DNA of 64,000 bases, from contig NZ_AZEF01000013.1 of NCBI RefSeq assembly GCF_001434915.1, positions 41,099-105,098 of the forward strand. Reading direction: 5' to 3'. Positions within the stretch are counted from its first letter, which is position 1; every line of letters starts with the position of its first letter. A model generated the notes under the pieces. It saw only the letters and a program-made list of their open reading frames with translations, was not told the origin of the DNA and searched no databases. Shown here piece by piece: positions 44,348-53,402 of the stretch. The stretch is from Liquorilactobacillus capillatus DSM 19910 (lineage in GTDB: Bacteria; Bacillota; Bacilli; Lactobacillales; Lactobacillaceae). A program made the position numbers and the translations under genes.

Positions 44348-45148
44348 CTAAACGGTTAAAATTCCAAAGTACGATAGGACTAAAGCTAAAATAATAATTA
44401 AAAAGATAATTTTAATAATACTTAGCTTTTTAGAGGCAATTAGACGGTAGATAATAAAAGTCAAAAGTGCAGGTAAAAGTGCCGGCATTATCTGATCTAG
44501 AATTTCTTTTTGAATTGGTAGTTTAACCTTACCTGTTTGGAAGACTAGGCCCACCTTCATTTTAATTACTGAAGGAATTAATGCTCCAACAACAGTCAAC
44601 CCCATAATTGAAGCAGCTTCGGTAAAGACTGAGAGTTTATCACCTAAAGCCGTTACTAGTTTTAGACCGGAGCTATAACCAATTGAAAAAAGTTTGAATC
44701 GGAAAAAGAGAAAGAGAATGTTGAGACACAACCAGATAATTGCACCAGTGGGGTTTCCTTGCAGGCCCATATAAGCAGAGATAGAACCCATGATCGTTGG
44801 GTATAGAACCCAAATTAATGTATCGCCAATCCCAGCTAATGGGCCCATCATCCCTGTTTTAAAGTTTTGGACGGTATCAAGGGATTTAATGCCATCTTTT
44901 TCTTCCATCGCTAAACTTGCACCTAACAATAGGTTAGCCATCCAAGTAGTAGTATTAAAATATTTGAAATGATTATTTAGAGAAGCCTTGTATTCCTCAT
45001 CGTTAGGGTAGATTTTACGTAATGCTTTTTCCAAACCGTATACAACAGCAGGACCTTGTTGGTTTTCGTAATTAAAAATATTGCATGCCATGAACATATA
45101 ACGAAAAGCGGCTTTGCGGATATCTTTCTTATTTAGAATCTTACTCAT
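44348..45148 (-). CDS. PTS EIID component, mannose class
   Basis: 266 aa from ATG 45148, which overlaps the EIIC stop by 8 nt and is preceded by AGGGAGATGAC. FMACNIFNYENQQGPAVVYGLEKAL, then FNTTTWMANLLLGASLAMEE and GMMGPLAGIGDTLIW are EIID family motifs. With EIIC it forms the membrane channel, the receptor complex for class IIa bacteriocins in this PTS class. Confidence 0.93.
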   Translation of the reverse strand: MSKILNKKDIRKAAFRYMFMACNIFNYENQQGPAVVYGLEKALRKIYPNDEEYKASLNNHFKYFNTTTWMANLLLGASLAMEEKDGIKSLDTVQNFKTGMMGPLAGIGDTLIWVLYPTIMGSISAYMGLQGNPTGAIIWLCLNILFLFFRFKLFSIGYSSGLKLVTALGDKLSVFTEAASIMGLTVVGALIPSVIKMKVGLVFQTGKVKLPIQKEILDQIMPALLPALLTFIIYRLIASKKLSIIKIIFLIIILALVLSYFGILTV

Positions 45149-45944
45149 CGAAGTCATCTCCCTCATCTTCAGCAGCACCACCATTTGTTGCCGTCGTAGC
45201 AGCTGGAGTGTTCATTTTAGTGGTAAAGAAATAATAAGCGATTGCAAATCCAATAATTGAAATACCTAAAATAGGAATATTCAAGTAACCAGCCAGTACG
45301 AATCCAATCAATAGCATTGAAAGATATTTTTTAGCGGGCATGACCTGCAACAAGAGTGCGATCCCGACTACGGGTAGCATGCTTCCGGCGATTGAGAGAC
45401 CATTGGTAAACCATTTTGGTAAAAAAGTTAGGATCGTTTTAACGATTTGTTCACCAAAGATAACGCATAAAGCTGTTGGAAGGGCAGTTGAAAGCCCAAA
45501 AATCAGAGGACCCACCCAGAAAATTCGGTTCATTTTTTTAAAGTTACCTAAATTACCCGCTTTTTGCGCAGCATGTGTAACATAAGTATTAAGTAATTTA
45601 GCGATTACATCTAGCTGAATGCCTAGCATACCAACCGGGACCCCGACTGCTAAAGCAACAGCCTTGGCATCCTCAATGTTATGGGTTGTTTTTATTGCAA
45701 CGTAGATCCCGACCAGAGCGGCTAGTCCCCAATTAGGCACTGAAGAACCACCGATGTTTGCAACACCAAGAGCCATTAATTGGAATGTTCCGCCAATAAC
45801 CATCGCTGTCTGCATATCGCCCATGATGACTCCCAAGAAAAGAGCAATCATGATGGGAAACCAGGTAGTGATGACAAGCCCCTGCTGGTCTAAGACCATC
45901 CAGAAGGATAATAGAATAACCAATGCACCTTGTATAATAGCCAT
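45141..45944 (-). CDS. PTS EIIC component, mannose class
   Basis: 267 aa, seven to eight membrane segments, beginning MAIIQGALVILLSFW. Motifs GVIMGDMQTAMVIGGTFQLMALG are typical of ManY/SorA. The C-terminus is acidic (EDEGDDFDE). Lies between EIIB and EIID with coupled starts. Confidence 0.93.
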   Translation of the reverse strand: MAIIQGALVILLSFWMVLDQQGLVITTWFPIMIALFLGVIMGDMQTAMVIGGTFQLMALGVANIGGSSVPNWGLAALVGIYVAIKTTHNIEDAKAVALAVGVPVGMLGIQLDVIAKLLNTYVTHAAQKAGNLGNFKKMNRIFWVGPLIFGLSTALPTALCVIFGEQIVKTILTFLPKWFTNGLSIAGSMLPVVGIALLLQVMPAKKYLSMLLIGFVLAGYLNIPILGISIIGFAIAYYFFTTKMNTPAATTATNGGAAEDEGDDFDE

Positions 45945-45955
45945 GTTCTCATCTC

Positions 45956-46432
45956 CTATTTGATATAAGTCTCTAACGGTTCCTCAGAATCACTTGGAAC
46001 GAAGTGAAAAGTCACGGGAACACCAAGTGCTTGGATTTTTTTAAGATCAGCAACTTCTTTGTCATCGACCGAAACCATTTTTTTGACAGTCTTTTTGCCT
46101 GCACCATTAAACATAATGCCAATGTTGACTTTAGGAACCTTCACGCCTCCTTCAATTAAGCGTACGATTGTTTCAGGTTCTTTCACGATTAGAAAAACAT
46201 TGTGGTTATCGTATTTTCCGTTGTTGAAGTTCGTGATGGCCTTTGGGGTATCAATAATTGACATGCCTGTACCGGCAGGTTTGCTCATGCGCATAGCCGC
46301 TTTTTGATTTTCATCTTTGCTGACCAAGTCGTCGACCACCATTAAGCGTTTGGCTTTGGTATGCCCGGCCCACTGTGTAACAACGATTCCGTGAATTAAA
46401 CGCTGATCAATACGTGCTAATACTAAACTCAT
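45956..46432 (-). CDS. PTS EIIB component, mannose class
   Basis: 158 aa. The phosphorylated His lies in RIDQRLIHGIVVTQW near residue 14. Carries phosphate from EIIA to the sugar. First gene of the operon; GGAGAGAT precedes its ATG and the promoter lies at 46464-46492. Confidence 0.93.
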   Translation of the reverse strand: MSLVLARIDQRLIHGIVVTQWAGHTKAKRLMVVDDLVSKDENQKAAMRMSKPAGTGMSIIDTPKAITNFNNGKYDNHNVFLIVKEPETIVRLIEGGVKVPKVNIGIMFNGAGKKTVKKMVSVDDKEVADLKKIQALGVPVTFHFVPSDSEEPLETYIK

Positions 46433-46463
46433 AATAATCTCTCCTTAACTAGTTGATAGCAAA

Positions 46464-46492
46464 AGTATACGGTCACACTAAAACGTTTACAA
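46464..46492 (-). promoter_or_regulatory. promoter of the mannose-class PTS/GH13 operon, with cre-like overlap
   Basis: Minus strand TTGTAA (46492-46487), 17-nt spacer, TATACT (46469-46464). TTGTAAACGTTTTAGT over the -35 resembles a cre site with two mismatches in its right half, so CcpA control is possible. Confidence 0.6.
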
Positions 46493-46587
46493 TAGTTAGC
46501 GAGGCTTTCGGGAAAGACTATGCCTCTTTAGGGAATTGCTTCATTTATACGGGAAGATTCCCTATGGTACATTATCAATAAGGATAA

Positions 46588-46624
46588 AATAAAAAAGAAC
46601 TGAGTTTTTTACTCAATTCTTTAA
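46588..46624 (-). terminator. rho-independent terminator of the aldolase gene
   Basis: On the minus strand AAAGAATTGAGT-AAAA-ACTCAGTTCTTT followed by T's (one G-T pair). Confidence 0.8.
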
Positions 46625-46681
46625 AGGGTATTAGATAAATAACTATTAATTGTCAATGTGAGAAATCGGTGATTAGTGATG

Positions 46682-47353
46682 TTACCGTTGTAGCAGGGCC
46701 ATAAATGCTTTCCCAATCGGTAGTAAAAGCATTAACGGCCTGAGAAAATCGCGGGGAGAGCGTAACGTTGTTTCAAGAATAGCAGGGCTGATCGTAGCTA
46801 CTTGTGCACCAGCTGTAAAGGCTGTGTTGACTTGCTGAACATTGTGAAAGCTAGCTGCTAAAATCTGAGCGTGAGTGTGGTCACGCTGAATCTGTGCAGT
46901 TAAATGAGTGATGACTTCAGCCGCATTGATATTCATATTGACCATTCGATTGTAGTAGGGTGCAAGATAGTCAGCATCAGCTGCTAGGGCTAAATAGCCT
47001 TGAAATTCGCTATAGATAGCAGTGGCTGTAACATTGATATCTTCATGTTTAAGCAACTTAATTGCAGCAAGGCCAGCTGGATTAGTTGGGATTTTAATAA
47101 AAACATGCGGGTCAATTTGCTCCAAGATGGTATGAGCATCAGCCAATATGGCAGCCGTTGTTTGACCGACAACTTGAACATGCAGCGAGGCATGACTACC
47201 GATTAGTGCTCGGATCTGGCGCATATGTTTGAAGAAGTTTATTTTACCTTCTTTTTTTACAATACTTGGATTAGATGTAACGCCACTTAAAGCAATAATA
47301 TCCTTGTATTTACGAATTTGATCAAGGTTGACCGTATCTAGTAGAAGTTCCAT
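46682..47353 (-). CDS. transaldolase-like aldolase (fructose-6-phosphate aldolase family)
   Basis: 223 aa, TIM barrel of the small transaldolase (FSA/TalC) group. LLDTVNLDQIRKY at the start, GVTSNPSIVKKEG, and the Schiff-base lysine in FIKIPTNPAG (about residue 87) are family marks. Usually splits or forms fructose 6-phosphate or related sugar phosphates. It is transcribed in the same direction as the PTS operon, 250 nt upstream of it, but behind its own terminator, so it is a separate unit. Confidence 0.88.
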   Translation of the reverse strand: MELLLDTVNLDQIRKYKDIIALSGVTSNPSIVKKEGKINFFKHMRQIRALIGSHASLHVQVVGQTTAAILADAHTILEQIDPHVFIKIPTNPAGLAAIKLLKHEDINVTATAIYSEFQGYLALAADADYLAPYYNRMVNMNINAAEVITHLTAQIQRDHTHAQILAASFHNVQQVNTAFTAGAQVATISPAILETTLRSPRDFLRPLMLLLPIGKAFMALLQR

Positions 47354-47536
47354 GGATCGATCCCCCTTATAAGTCTAAAAATGCGATCTACAAACTTGCT
47401 GTCTGACTATGAATCATTTGGCTTTACGCCATAAGAATATGCTTTTTGGAAAGTTGAAGTAAGTAAAAGAAAAAAATTGCTAAAAATAATTATGTAGTTA
47501 GAAGAGGTAGTGTAGATAAAATAGACCAACATAAAT

Positions 47537-47570
47537 GGGATAAGTCACAAGAAAACCGTTGACTTATCCC
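47537..47570. other. perfect hairpin GGGATAAGTCA/TGACTTATCCC
   Basis: An 11-bp perfect stem with a 12-nt loop in the gap between the deoxyribosyltransferase and the aldolase gene. No clear T-tract on the minus strand, so termination of the deoxyribosyltransferase gene is likely but not certain. Confidence 0.5.
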
Positions 47571-47643
47571 GTTTGCTTAGTACAGTATTACATACATGAA
47601 TAGCATCAAATATTTACGCTAACCTATAAGGCTATTTTCTAAA

Positions 47644-48117
47644 CTAAAGTATATCGCGTTTAGAGGGCTTTGATTTCAAATCGTTAAAGTTATAGCGTGT
47701 TAATTCGTCTAAGCCGTTTTTACTTGCGTCAAAGTAGGCAGTCAGGCTTTGGGCGATCATTAAGTTCAGATTTTTTTTAGGGTCAAATTGAACGATTGCA
47801 ATTGGAATATTAGCATGAAATGCAGTACCAACTTCAAACATAGTACCGGAATCAGGCTCATTATCACTTTCCTCAGCTTTATAATCTACAATAGCAACTA
47901 GAATATCGGCGCGATTTATTTGGCGGACATCAGATGCAAAGACATATTGCTGCCAAGCGCGACTGCCGAATTTCTCTTCTTCAAACTGATGTTCTTGGGG
48001 CAAGAAGATCCCGTCTGCGGCGATTGTTTTATTTGTAAGCAACGCATTTTTAACTTTTTGAATACGTTCTTTTTGGTGTTCGCTGAAAAAAGGTGATGCA
48101 AGATAGACTTTGTTCAA
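47644..48117 (-). CDS. nucleoside 2-deoxyribosyltransferase
   Basis: 157 aa. Swaps bases between deoxynucleosides, a salvage reaction typical of lactobacilli. YLASPFFSEHQKERI at the start, DVRQINRADILVAIVDY, and the catalytic Glu in DSGTMFEVGTAF are family motifs; length equals the L. leichmannii/L. helveticus enzymes. It diverges from the deoxynucleoside kinase gene, sharing a 180-bp control region. Confidence 0.93.
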   Translation of the reverse strand: MNKVYLASPFFSEHQKERIQKVKNALLTNKTIAADGIFLPQEHQFEEEKFGSRAWQQYVFASDVRQINRADILVAIVDYKAEESDNEPDSGTMFEVGTAFHANIPIAIVQFDPKKNLNLMIAQSLTAYFDASKNGLDELTRYNFNDLKSKPSKRDIL

Positions 48118-48300
48118 TGATATAACCTCACTTTTTATAGTTGATAGAGATACTAGATACAGTAGCTATTTACATAGTATACACTATATTATGTAAAAGC
48201 AATGCTTTATTTTTCGACACAGACCGAGTATGATGGTGGGTGGTTACTAAATAATATGACTAATAAAGAGATGGAAAAAAGAAAGGGTGGATCGATCATT

Positions 48301-49035
48301 TTGATTACATTATCGGGTATTATCGGCTCAGGAAAATCGAGTTTGACTGCAATCTTAGCAAACGAGCTGGGAACAAAGGCCTTTTTCGAACCAGTTGAAG
48401 ATAACCCTGTATTACCGTTGTTTTATAAGGGAAATGAAATTGCCGCAACTAAAAGAGCAGCAGGAGACAAGGAAGCAACTAATCCTTACGCATACTTACT
48501 GCAAACTTATTTTTTGAATCGTCGTTTTAAGATGATCAAGGAAGCAATGCAGGATGATAATAATATCCTAGATCGTTCAATCTATGAAGATGAACTATTT
48601 ATGAAGATGAACACAGATATGGGTAACGCTACGCAAGTTGAATATCAAATTTATAAGAGTTTGCTGAATAACATGATGGAAGAGCTACCCTTTGCGGCTA
48701 AGAAAAAATCACCTGATCTAATGATTACGATTAAAGTCTCATATGAAACAATGATTAAACGGATTACGAAGCGGGGACGTAAATTCGAATTGATTCAGAA
48801 TGATCCATCATTGGAAGAATATTACAAGCACCTCTTGGAATATTATAATCAATGGATGCAGCAATACAGTGTTTCACCGTTGTTAATTATAGATGGCGAT
48901 AAATATGACTTTGTTGGCAGTACTAGTGATCGAATTACAGTTTTAGAAACAATTGAAAATCGTTTACTAGAGTTAAAGAAGTTAACCCCTAGTGAGATTA
49001 CTAAGATGGGTACACGACATGAACAGGCTCTTTAA
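48301..49035 (+). CDS. deoxynucleoside kinase (dAK/dGK/dCK type)
   Basis: 244 aa from TTG 48301, with AAAGGGTGG 10 nt upstream; the family begins just before its P-loop (here SGIIGSGKSS), so a longer start at 48202 is unlikely. DRSIYEDELFMKM is the DRS/ERS motif and TKRGRKFE lies in the lid. It phosphorylates salvaged deoxynucleosides to 5'-monophosphates, taking products of the divergent deoxyribosyltransferase. Confidence 0.9.
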   Translation: MITLSGIIGSGKSSLTAILANELGTKAFFEPVEDNPVLPLFYKGNEIAATKRAAGDKEATNPYAYLLQTYFLNRRFKMIKEAMQDDNNILDRSIYEDELFMKMNTDMGNATQVEYQIYKSLLNNMMEELPFAAKKKSPDLMITIKVSYETMIKRITKRGRKFELIQNDPSLEEYYKHLLEYYNQWMQQYSVSPLLIIDGDKYDFVGSTSDRITVLETIENRLLELKKLTPSEITKMGTRHEQAL

Positions 49036-49132
49036 ACTCTTCAGTTAACGAATATCTGCTAAGAAATATTATTTACAAGTATCTTTCTAACAACGTATAC
49101 TTGAAGAAACGACTTCGAGGCGGGTGGAACAA

Positions 49133-50086
49133 GTGAGTTTATTCAATAGGAATAAGAATAAGGCAAGTGCAGGCAGTAAACGAAAAAAGCAAATAGGTAA
49201 TCTACTCATGATAACAGCGGTTTATTTTGCTGTTTTTCAAATTGCAGCGACTGCAGCTGGAGTTGTAATGATGTTCAGTCAAAGTCGAGCTAATCGCTCA
49301 CTAGCTGTTCTAGAGAAAAGTGGTATTCCGTATTTTGTTGCACTGGCGTGTGGAATGCTGGTTATTATTGCTGTTACATCACCACGGTTAAAAAGAAAAA
49401 TTTTTGCAGAGACTAATGTTAGAATGACACCTGTTATTTTCGTCTGTCTCTTAGCTGTAATGATGAGCGGTCAAGTCATATCAAGTTTATACAGTTCAGC
49501 ACTTGAGGCATTTGTTAATCTTTTTGGTTACAGTGTAACAGCGCAGATGGAGGCAGCAACCGCCCATAGTCAGACATTTTCAATGCTGGTTTACGCCAGT
49601 TTATTGGGGCCATTGAGTGAAGAGATCGTTTTTCGTGGCTTTTTACTGCGAGGTTTAGAACCATATGGGAAAAAATTTGCAATTATTATTTCAGCATATA
49701 TGTTCGGTTTATATCATGCCAATTTAGTGCAAAGTCCTTTTGCCTTTTTGTTAGGGCTAGTACTTGGATACACGGCGCAAGCTTATGGTTTAAAGTGGTC
49801 TTTTGCACTGCACGTTTTTAACAACTTTATTTTAGGTGATTTTATGGTCTTTATGTTGCGGAATGTCCCAACACATCAAGCTGAAAGTATCAGTGGCTTA
49901 ATTCTCTTAACCGGGGGACTGTTCGGTTGCATTTTATTATGGCGTAAGCGAGCTGTACTTAAAGGATGGCTGCGAAGATATCAGATAACAAAGCCTTATC
50001 TACGAGAAACACTGCTGGGAAAATATAATATTATTATAACGACACTTGTTTTCATTTTAGCCTGTTTAGGATTAGAAAAACTTTGA
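49133..50086 (+). CDS. CPBP family intramembrane metalloprotease
   Basis: 317 aa from GTG 49133 (GAGGCGGGTGG upstream; GTG 49124 is an alternative). About eight membrane segments. Motifs SEEIVFRGF (EExxxR), FGLYHAN and LHVFNN (HxxxN) are intact. Related to the CAAX-type proteases and Abi proteins; role here unknown. It stands after the deoxynucleoside kinase with no bacteriocin genes nearby, unlike the CPBP gene at 13686. Confidence 0.88.
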   Translation: MSLFNRNKNKASAGSKRKKQIGNLLMITAVYFAVFQIAATAAGVVMMFSQSRANRSLAVLEKSGIPYFVALACGMLVIIAVTSPRLKRKIFAETNVRMTPVIFVCLLAVMMSGQVISSLYSSALEAFVNLFGYSVTAQMEAATAHSQTFSMLVYASLLGPLSEEIVFRGFLLRGLEPYGKKFAIIISAYMFGLYHANLVQSPFAFLLGLVLGYTAQAYGLKWSFALHVFNNFILGDFMVFMLRNVPTHQAESISGLILLTGGLFGCILLWRKRAVLKGWLRRYQITKPYLRETLLGKYNIIITTLVFILACLGLEKL

Positions 50087-50195
50087 AGCGGTTTAGACCC
50101 CAATGTTATAATGTAACCAAACGGAAACGCTATTTAATAAGTTTTGTTTTAAATAGCAGTAGATGGATGCATTTACAAAAGATGGGGTGATGAGG

Positions 50196-50672
50196 ATGGC
50201 TCATAAATATAAAAGAGTTTTGGCAGCAGTTGATGGTTCTAAGGGGGCCGAAACGGCGTTAAAGAAGGCTGTTGAGATAGTCAAGCGCAACCATACTAAA
50301 TTAGATGTGTTACGAGTTTTAGATTTAAGTTCGCTAGAATATGGCGGTGCAGGAATTGCCTTAGATGGTGAACGAATATATAAAATTGAACAAGCTAACG
50401 AAAAATACATGCAAAAATTGAAAACAACTTTACTCGAAGAGGGGCTCGCAAAAGAGCAAGTTGAGGTTCACTTACGATTTGGGAATCCTAAGGTTGTTGT
50501 TGTCGATGACTTTCAGCCTGAATACCAGAACGATTTAATCGTTATTGGGTCAACCGGTAAGAATTTTATTGAGCGCTTAGTTGTTGGCTCAGTGGCCGCT
50601 TATATTACCCGAAACGCTAACTGTGATGTTTTAATGGCTCGACCAGATAAAGAAAATAAAAAGAATAACTAA
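50196..50672 (+). CDS. universal stress protein, UspA family
   Basis: 158 aa from ATG 50196, GGGGTG upstream. Rossmann-like fold with VLAAVDGSKGAETAL at the start and the ATP-binding motif GSTGKNFIERLVVGSVA near residue 128, so an ATP-binding Usp. Probably made in stress or stationary phase. A partly cre-like element (GGAAACGCTAT) lies upstream at about 50122. Confidence 0.9.
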   Translation: MAHKYKRVLAAVDGSKGAETALKKAVEIVKRNHTKLDVLRVLDLSSLEYGGAGIALDGERIYKIEQANEKYMQKLKTTLLEEGLAKEQVEVHLRFGNPKVVVVDDFQPEYQNDLIVIGSTGKNFIERLVVGSVAAYITRNANCDVLMARPDKENKKNN

Positions 50673-50745
50673 AAAGAACCGTTATGAGCGAGACTATGCG
50701 TAAAAAATGCATAATTTACTGCTTGTAGCGGTTTTTTAGTTATTT
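50671..50745. terminator. bidirectional terminator between convergent genes
   Basis: AAAAAGAACCG-TTATGAGC pairs loosely with GCTTGTAG-CGGTTTTTT, with an inner hairpin TATGCG/TGCATA. It serves the Usp gene and the amino acid transporter gene. Confidence 0.6.
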
Positions 50746-52206
50746 TGTTTGGCTCAGTTTTCTCTCAACTAATTTAGAAAGCCAAGTTAGAACAGTAATC
50801 AGTAGTAAATAAATAATTGCGATGATCGTCCAGATTCTAAAGCCTTCAAGATTACGAGCAATAATGATTTTTCCGGTCTGTGTTAACTCAAGCAAACCAA
50901 TGATTGAAAGAATTGAAGTATCTTTCAGTGTAATGATGAATTGATTAATAAATGAGGGGATCATCATTTTTAATCCTTGAGGTAAAATAATTTTACGCAT
51001 AGCTTTACTGAATGAGAGACCTAGGCTTCTAGCGGCCTCCATTTGACCAGTCTCAACAGCTTCGATACCACCTTTAACGAAAGCAGCGGTATATGCCCCT
51101 TCGTTGAGAGATAAAGTAATGATACCAGCCATAAACGCTGAAATTTTTGTTCCAGTTAAACTAGGAAGGCCATTATAGATAAATAAGGCAAGGACCAGCA
51201 GTGGCAAGCCTCTGAAAAGATAGATAAGGGAAGCGGCAAGGCCTCGTAGAAAAGTGTTGGGAACAACACCTAAAAGTCCAAGAATAATTCCCAAAATAGT
51301 TGCGCAGACGATTGAAATTAATGTTAAAATGATAGTTTTACTTAAACCAGCAAGTAATGCATCCTTATTTTGACGTAATAAACCGCTAAAGGTATGATTA
51401 GCTTTTTGTGTAGCAGCATTAGCTGCTTGTCGCTTGTTGGTTGCAGCCGTCCCTAAATAGTTATGAATGATTTTGGTATATTCTCCATTTGCCTTAAGCT
51501 TTTTTAACCCGGAATTGAATTTAGCGAGTAATTCTTGATTTTTACCTTTCATAACAGCAAAGCCGTAATGACCGCCCTGTGCAGGTTTAGTAACAATTTT
51601 TAAGCTAAGCCCGGTCTTGATAGCATATTGCATAACGGGCTGGTCTTCAAAACAAGCAACCGAATTACCAGTAATGACATCGTTATACATATTATCTGAG
51701 TCATCAAAAATGACAGTTTTAAAGCCATATTTCGATTTTAGCGTTTCAGCATATGCGGCTGCAGCCGTCCCTGTTTTAAGCGCTACCCGCTTACCGCGTA
51801 ACTGGGTAAGACGATGAACGGAACTATTTTTAGCGACCGCCATAACAAACCCAGTTTTATAGTAAGGATCTGAAAAATCAAATTTTTCTTGTCGTTCAGG
51901 CGTAATTGCCATCCCGGCGATCACACCATCAAGTTGGCCAGACTGCATTGCTTGAACAGCCGCATTGAAGCCCACAGGTTTAATATTAACTTTGAAGTTT
52001 TCAATTTTAGCAATAGCATTTAATAATTCAAGATCAATACCGATATATTTATTGTTCGAGTTGGCAAATTCAAATGGAGGATAGGTGACATCGGTTCCGA
52101 TCTGGTAAGTTTTTTCTGCAGCATTAACGGATGAATTACTGTTGAGGCCTAAAAAAACTAGCAGACTAACAAAAAATAAAAAAACTGATAAGTATTTCTT
52201 ATGCAA
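50740..52206 (-). CDS. amino acid ABC transporter, substrate-binding domain fused to permease
   Basis: 488 aa. Residues 1-29 are a signal/anchor segment, 32-258 a type-II solute-binding domain (GTDVTYPPFEFANSNNKYIGIDLELL, polar amino acid type), and 280-485 a GlnP-like permease with five segments and the EAA-type loop GAYTAAFVKGGIEAVETGQMEAARSLG. This is the GlnP layout of Gram-positives with one binding domain. The matching ATPase (GlnQ) is not adjacent, so it must be encoded elsewhere. Likely glutamine, glutamate or arginine. Confidence 0.92.
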   Translation of the reverse strand: MHKKYLSVFLFFVSLLVFLGLNSNSSVNAAEKTYQIGTDVTYPPFEFANSNNKYIGIDLELLNAIAKIENFKVNIKPVGFNAAVQAMQSGQLDGVIAGMAITPERQEKFDFSDPYYKTGFVMAVAKNSSVHRLTQLRGKRVALKTGTAAAAYAETLKSKYGFKTVIFDDSDNMYNDVITGNSVACFEDQPVMQYAIKTGLSLKIVTKPAQGGHYGFAVMKGKNQELLAKFNSGLKKLKANGEYTKIIHNYLGTAATNKRQAANAATQKANHTFSGLLRQNKDALLAGLSKTIILTLISIVCATILGIILGLLGVVPNTFLRGLAASLIYLFRGLPLLVLALFIYNGLPSLTGTKISAFMAGIITLSLNEGAYTAAFVKGGIEAVETGQMEAARSLGLSFSKAMRKIILPQGLKMMIPSFINQFIITLKDTSILSIIGLLELTQTGKIIIARNLEGFRIWTIIAIIYLLLITVLTWLSKLVERKLSQTK

Positions 52207-52424
52207 GAAAAAAACCTCACTCTCAATTTTGGGTAAGCTGGTAAAAGTAATTTTGACTCAGGATACCCTCTTTTCATAATAACATAAGCAATCCTTGTTT
52301 TAATATGCTGTTTAGATGTTATTCAGAGGAAAAACAAATAAGACTTTACTAAAGAAAAAGCGTATTTTTGTTGAAAGCGTTTTATTTATGTAGTAGGATT
52401 CTTGGTTAGGGAGGTTGAATAATA

Positions 52425-53285
52425 ATGAAGATCTTAACACTGAATTGCCGTACTTCAACTGAATATAATACCAGAAAGCAATTGGAAGCAATTATTGACC
52501 TCATTATTAGTGAAAAAATAACGGCATTCTGCCTGCAGGATGTGGGGCAAGCAGCTACTGGAAGAATAGTCACACAGTCGAAGTTGCAGCAATTACATTT
52601 TATGGCAGCTGAAAAGGGCGAGGATACAGTCAGAATAAGCAACTTTGCATTTCTTCTCCAAAGAGAGTTACAAAAAATAAAGATTAGCTTTTCATGGACG
52701 TGGGTAGCAACACATGTGACTAGCAAAAATGTCACTGAAGGTTTGGCTATTTTTTCCAAAGTGCCGTTTACAGCTGTTAGAGCTAAACTTCTAACAGAAG
52801 AGATCACTTATAGAGAACAACAGTGCAGAAAAGGTCTAGCTGCGTATCTAGAAGATGGGCGAATACTTGCCAATGTGCATTTTAGCAGACAATATGAACA
52901 GTTCTTGCTGGAATGGAATAAGATGACGATGTGGCTCAAGACAATTAAAAAAAATAACCCGCTTTTTCTGATGGGTGCTTTTAACATTGATGCAGAGAGT
53001 AATATTGCAGGTTATAAAAAGATTTGCGAATCTTTTCAAGATACATATGCTACCGCCTTATCACGCGGGGATGGTTTAACAATTCGAGGTGCTGTTAATG
53101 GCTGGCAAGATAATCAGATTGGAAAACGAACTGATTACATTTTAGCATCGCCAGCACAGCCAATTATTTCTAGCCGTATTTATTTTGAAGGTGATTTAAC
53201 GCCACGTATTTCAAGTCATGCAGGGGTCGTAATTGAAACTGATGATCTAACGTATACTAAAAGTACGGGTAAGGTAGCGCAATAA
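52425..53285 (+). CDS. endonuclease/exonuclease/phosphatase-fold protein with altered active site
   Basis: 286 aa. The EEP fold is recognisable from MKILTLNC (Asn7), LQDV, VHFS (His152), MGAFN, KRTDYIL and SSHAGV. Three metal or catalytic positions differ from the family: Glu becomes Asp39 in LQDV, the Asp of GDFN becomes Ala185, and the Asp of SDH becomes Ser264. The family in LAB is usually an intact phosphodiesterase or sphingomyelinase-like enzyme. Loss of activity or a new function is likely. GGGAGG precedes the ATG. No operon partner. Confidence 0.75.
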   Translation: MKILTLNCRTSTEYNTRKQLEAIIDLIISEKITAFCLQDVGQAATGRIVTQSKLQQLHFMAAEKGEDTVRISNFAFLLQRELQKIKISFSWTWVATHVTSKNVTEGLAIFSKVPFTAVRAKLLTEEITYREQQCRKGLAAYLEDGRILANVHFSRQYEQFLLEWNKMTMWLKTIKKNNPLFLMGAFNIDAESNIAGYKKICESFQDTYATALSRGDGLTIRGAVNGWQDNQIGKRTDYILASPAQPIISSRIYFEGDLTPRISSHAGVVIETDDLTYTKSTGKVAQ

Positions 53286-53327
53286 TGAAAAAATTAGGAC
53301 ATACTGTTATTGACGGTATAACAAATA

Positions 53328-53370
53328 GGGGGATAAAACTAAAAGTAATCTTTTAGCCTTATCCCCTTTA
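53328..53370. terminator. bidirectional terminator
   Basis: GGGGATAA-aa-CTAAAA pairs with TTTTAG-cc-TTATCCCC, flanked by AT tracts, between two convergent genes. Confidence 0.8.
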
Positions 53371-53402
53371 TTTTATAAGCTGAACGGCTGTTACATCGCT
53401 TT

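Noticed and set aside
50118..50136. cre site before the Usp gene
   Set aside because: Two mismatches at conserved bases, including the second base of the site.
52370..52390. cre site before the EEP-fold gene (TTGAAAGCGTTTTATT)
   Set aside because: The right half misses both conserved bases; too weak to annotate.
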